From: Pontibacter mucosus
Lineage (GTDB): Bacteria > Bacteroidota > Bacteroidia > Cytophagales > Hymenobacteraceae
DNA: 64,000 nt
Direction: 5' to 3'
Assembly: GCF_003054055.1 (NCBI RefSeq)
Contig: NZ_QBKI01000002.1
Span: forward strand, 62,001-126,000
Numbering within the stretch: position 1 is the stretch's first letter; every line of letters begins with the position of its first letter. The notes beneath the pieces were generated by a model. The model was given only the letters and a program-made list of their open reading frames with translations, searched no databases and was not told the origin of the DNA. The position numbers and the translations under genes were made by a program. Of this stretch, positions 63,749-64,000 are shown in pieces.

Positions 63749-64000
63749 TTATGCCCTGGCCCAGGGGTTGATGCCTGCCGCCCTGATCTTAAAGTATAAA
63801 AGCAGCAGGTAGGCCATGTCGAAAATGAAGATGCTCACATACAGCAGGTTCAGAAAATAGGAGTGAGGGAAGTATAGGTACAGCAGTATGGAAGGAAACA
63901 CGGTGCCAACCATCTTGCACAGCGCAATATAAAGCGACTGCCCCTCGTGGCTGTTCCGTTTCAGCAGCAGCTGAATGAAAAGTATGGACATGAGCAGGTT
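63749..64000 (-). CDS. Multi-helix membrane protein, C-terminal part (runs off the right edge)
   Basis: The minus-strand frame is open from base 64000 to the stop at 63749-63751, about 83 codons. It contains at least two hydrophobic segments (YIALCKMVGTVFPSILLYLY and NLLYVSIFIFDMAYLLLLYF) and ends in a basic short tail. No family can be named from this fragment. The start lies beyond the window. Confidence 0.6.
   Translation of the reverse strand, partial: NLLMSILFIQLLLKRNSHEGQSLYIALCKMVGTVFPSILLYLYFPHSYFLNLLYVSIFIFDMAYLLLLYFKIRAAGINPWARA

Noticed and set aside
63528..63812. 94-codon plus frame
   Set aside because: It crosses three REP-like palindromes and overlaps the membrane protein gene on the other strand.

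Overview
The window looks like chromosome from a Bacteroidota bacterium of the Cytophagales, most like Hymenobacteraceae (Pontibacter-like). This is inferred from three things: protein families (a roughly 630-residue PurF-type enzyme with a nine-residue lead to the catalytic Cys, many Bacteroidota-style lipoproteins, DUF808 and META proteins); repeated TAnnTTTG promoter -7 elements with no clear Shine-Dalgarno sites; and moderately high GC coding sequence. No rRNA, tRNA, CRISPR array, phage or intact transposase was seen.

Layout. Bases 1-4.8 kb: the end of murI, a repeat island, a YgiB/YgiC-like pair, methionine aminopeptidase and an AT-rich lipoprotein. Bases 5-15.5 kb: the membrane half of respiratory complex I (nuoH, I, J, K, L, M, N). 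It starts at its own promoter and is interrupted by a small AT-rich membrane protein, a NUDIX hydrolase and a cation efflux protein. A PurF-type amidotransferase follows. Bases 17.4-18.4 kb: a second repeat island. Bases 18.5-31 kb: two secreted amidohydrolase-like proteins, a PhoD-like phosphatase, a low-complexity protein, a META lipoprotein, an HTH protein, gluconokinase, a three-gene envelope operon and RluE. Bases 31-38.7 kb: a Bcr/CflA exporter, a third repeat island, ElaA, an aldo/keto reductase, YceI and a CLC protein. Bases 38.7-48.6 kb: BrkB, a small site-2-protease-like protein, MarC, a porin-BCCT-universal stress protein operon, two small proteins and an M3 peptidase. Bases 48.7-57.3 kb: prephenate dehydrogenase behind a tyrosine-rich leader peptide and terminator, then a four-gene hybrid kinase-CheR-CheB-kinase operon. 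Bases 57.5-64 kb: small envelope proteins, a fourth repeat island, a yceI-tetR unit with paired operators, a DUF808 protein and a truncated membrane protein.

The strongest non-gene signals are as follows. (1) A complete ribosome-mediated attenuator in front of tyrA: a 25-codon leader with Phe-Tyr-Tyr-Tyr-Tyr-Tyr, an antiterminator segment and a perfect 9-bp terminator. (2) A massively over-represented heptamer, TATACTT/AAGTATA, in genes (all reading frames) and in spacers. (3) A 13-bp operator palindrome occurring once before tetR and once before yceI. (4) A composite non-coding repeat of about 0.6-0.8 kb present three times with the same internal order, containing small REP-like palindromes.

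All statements rest on reading the sequence. Family names come from motif recognition without database searches.
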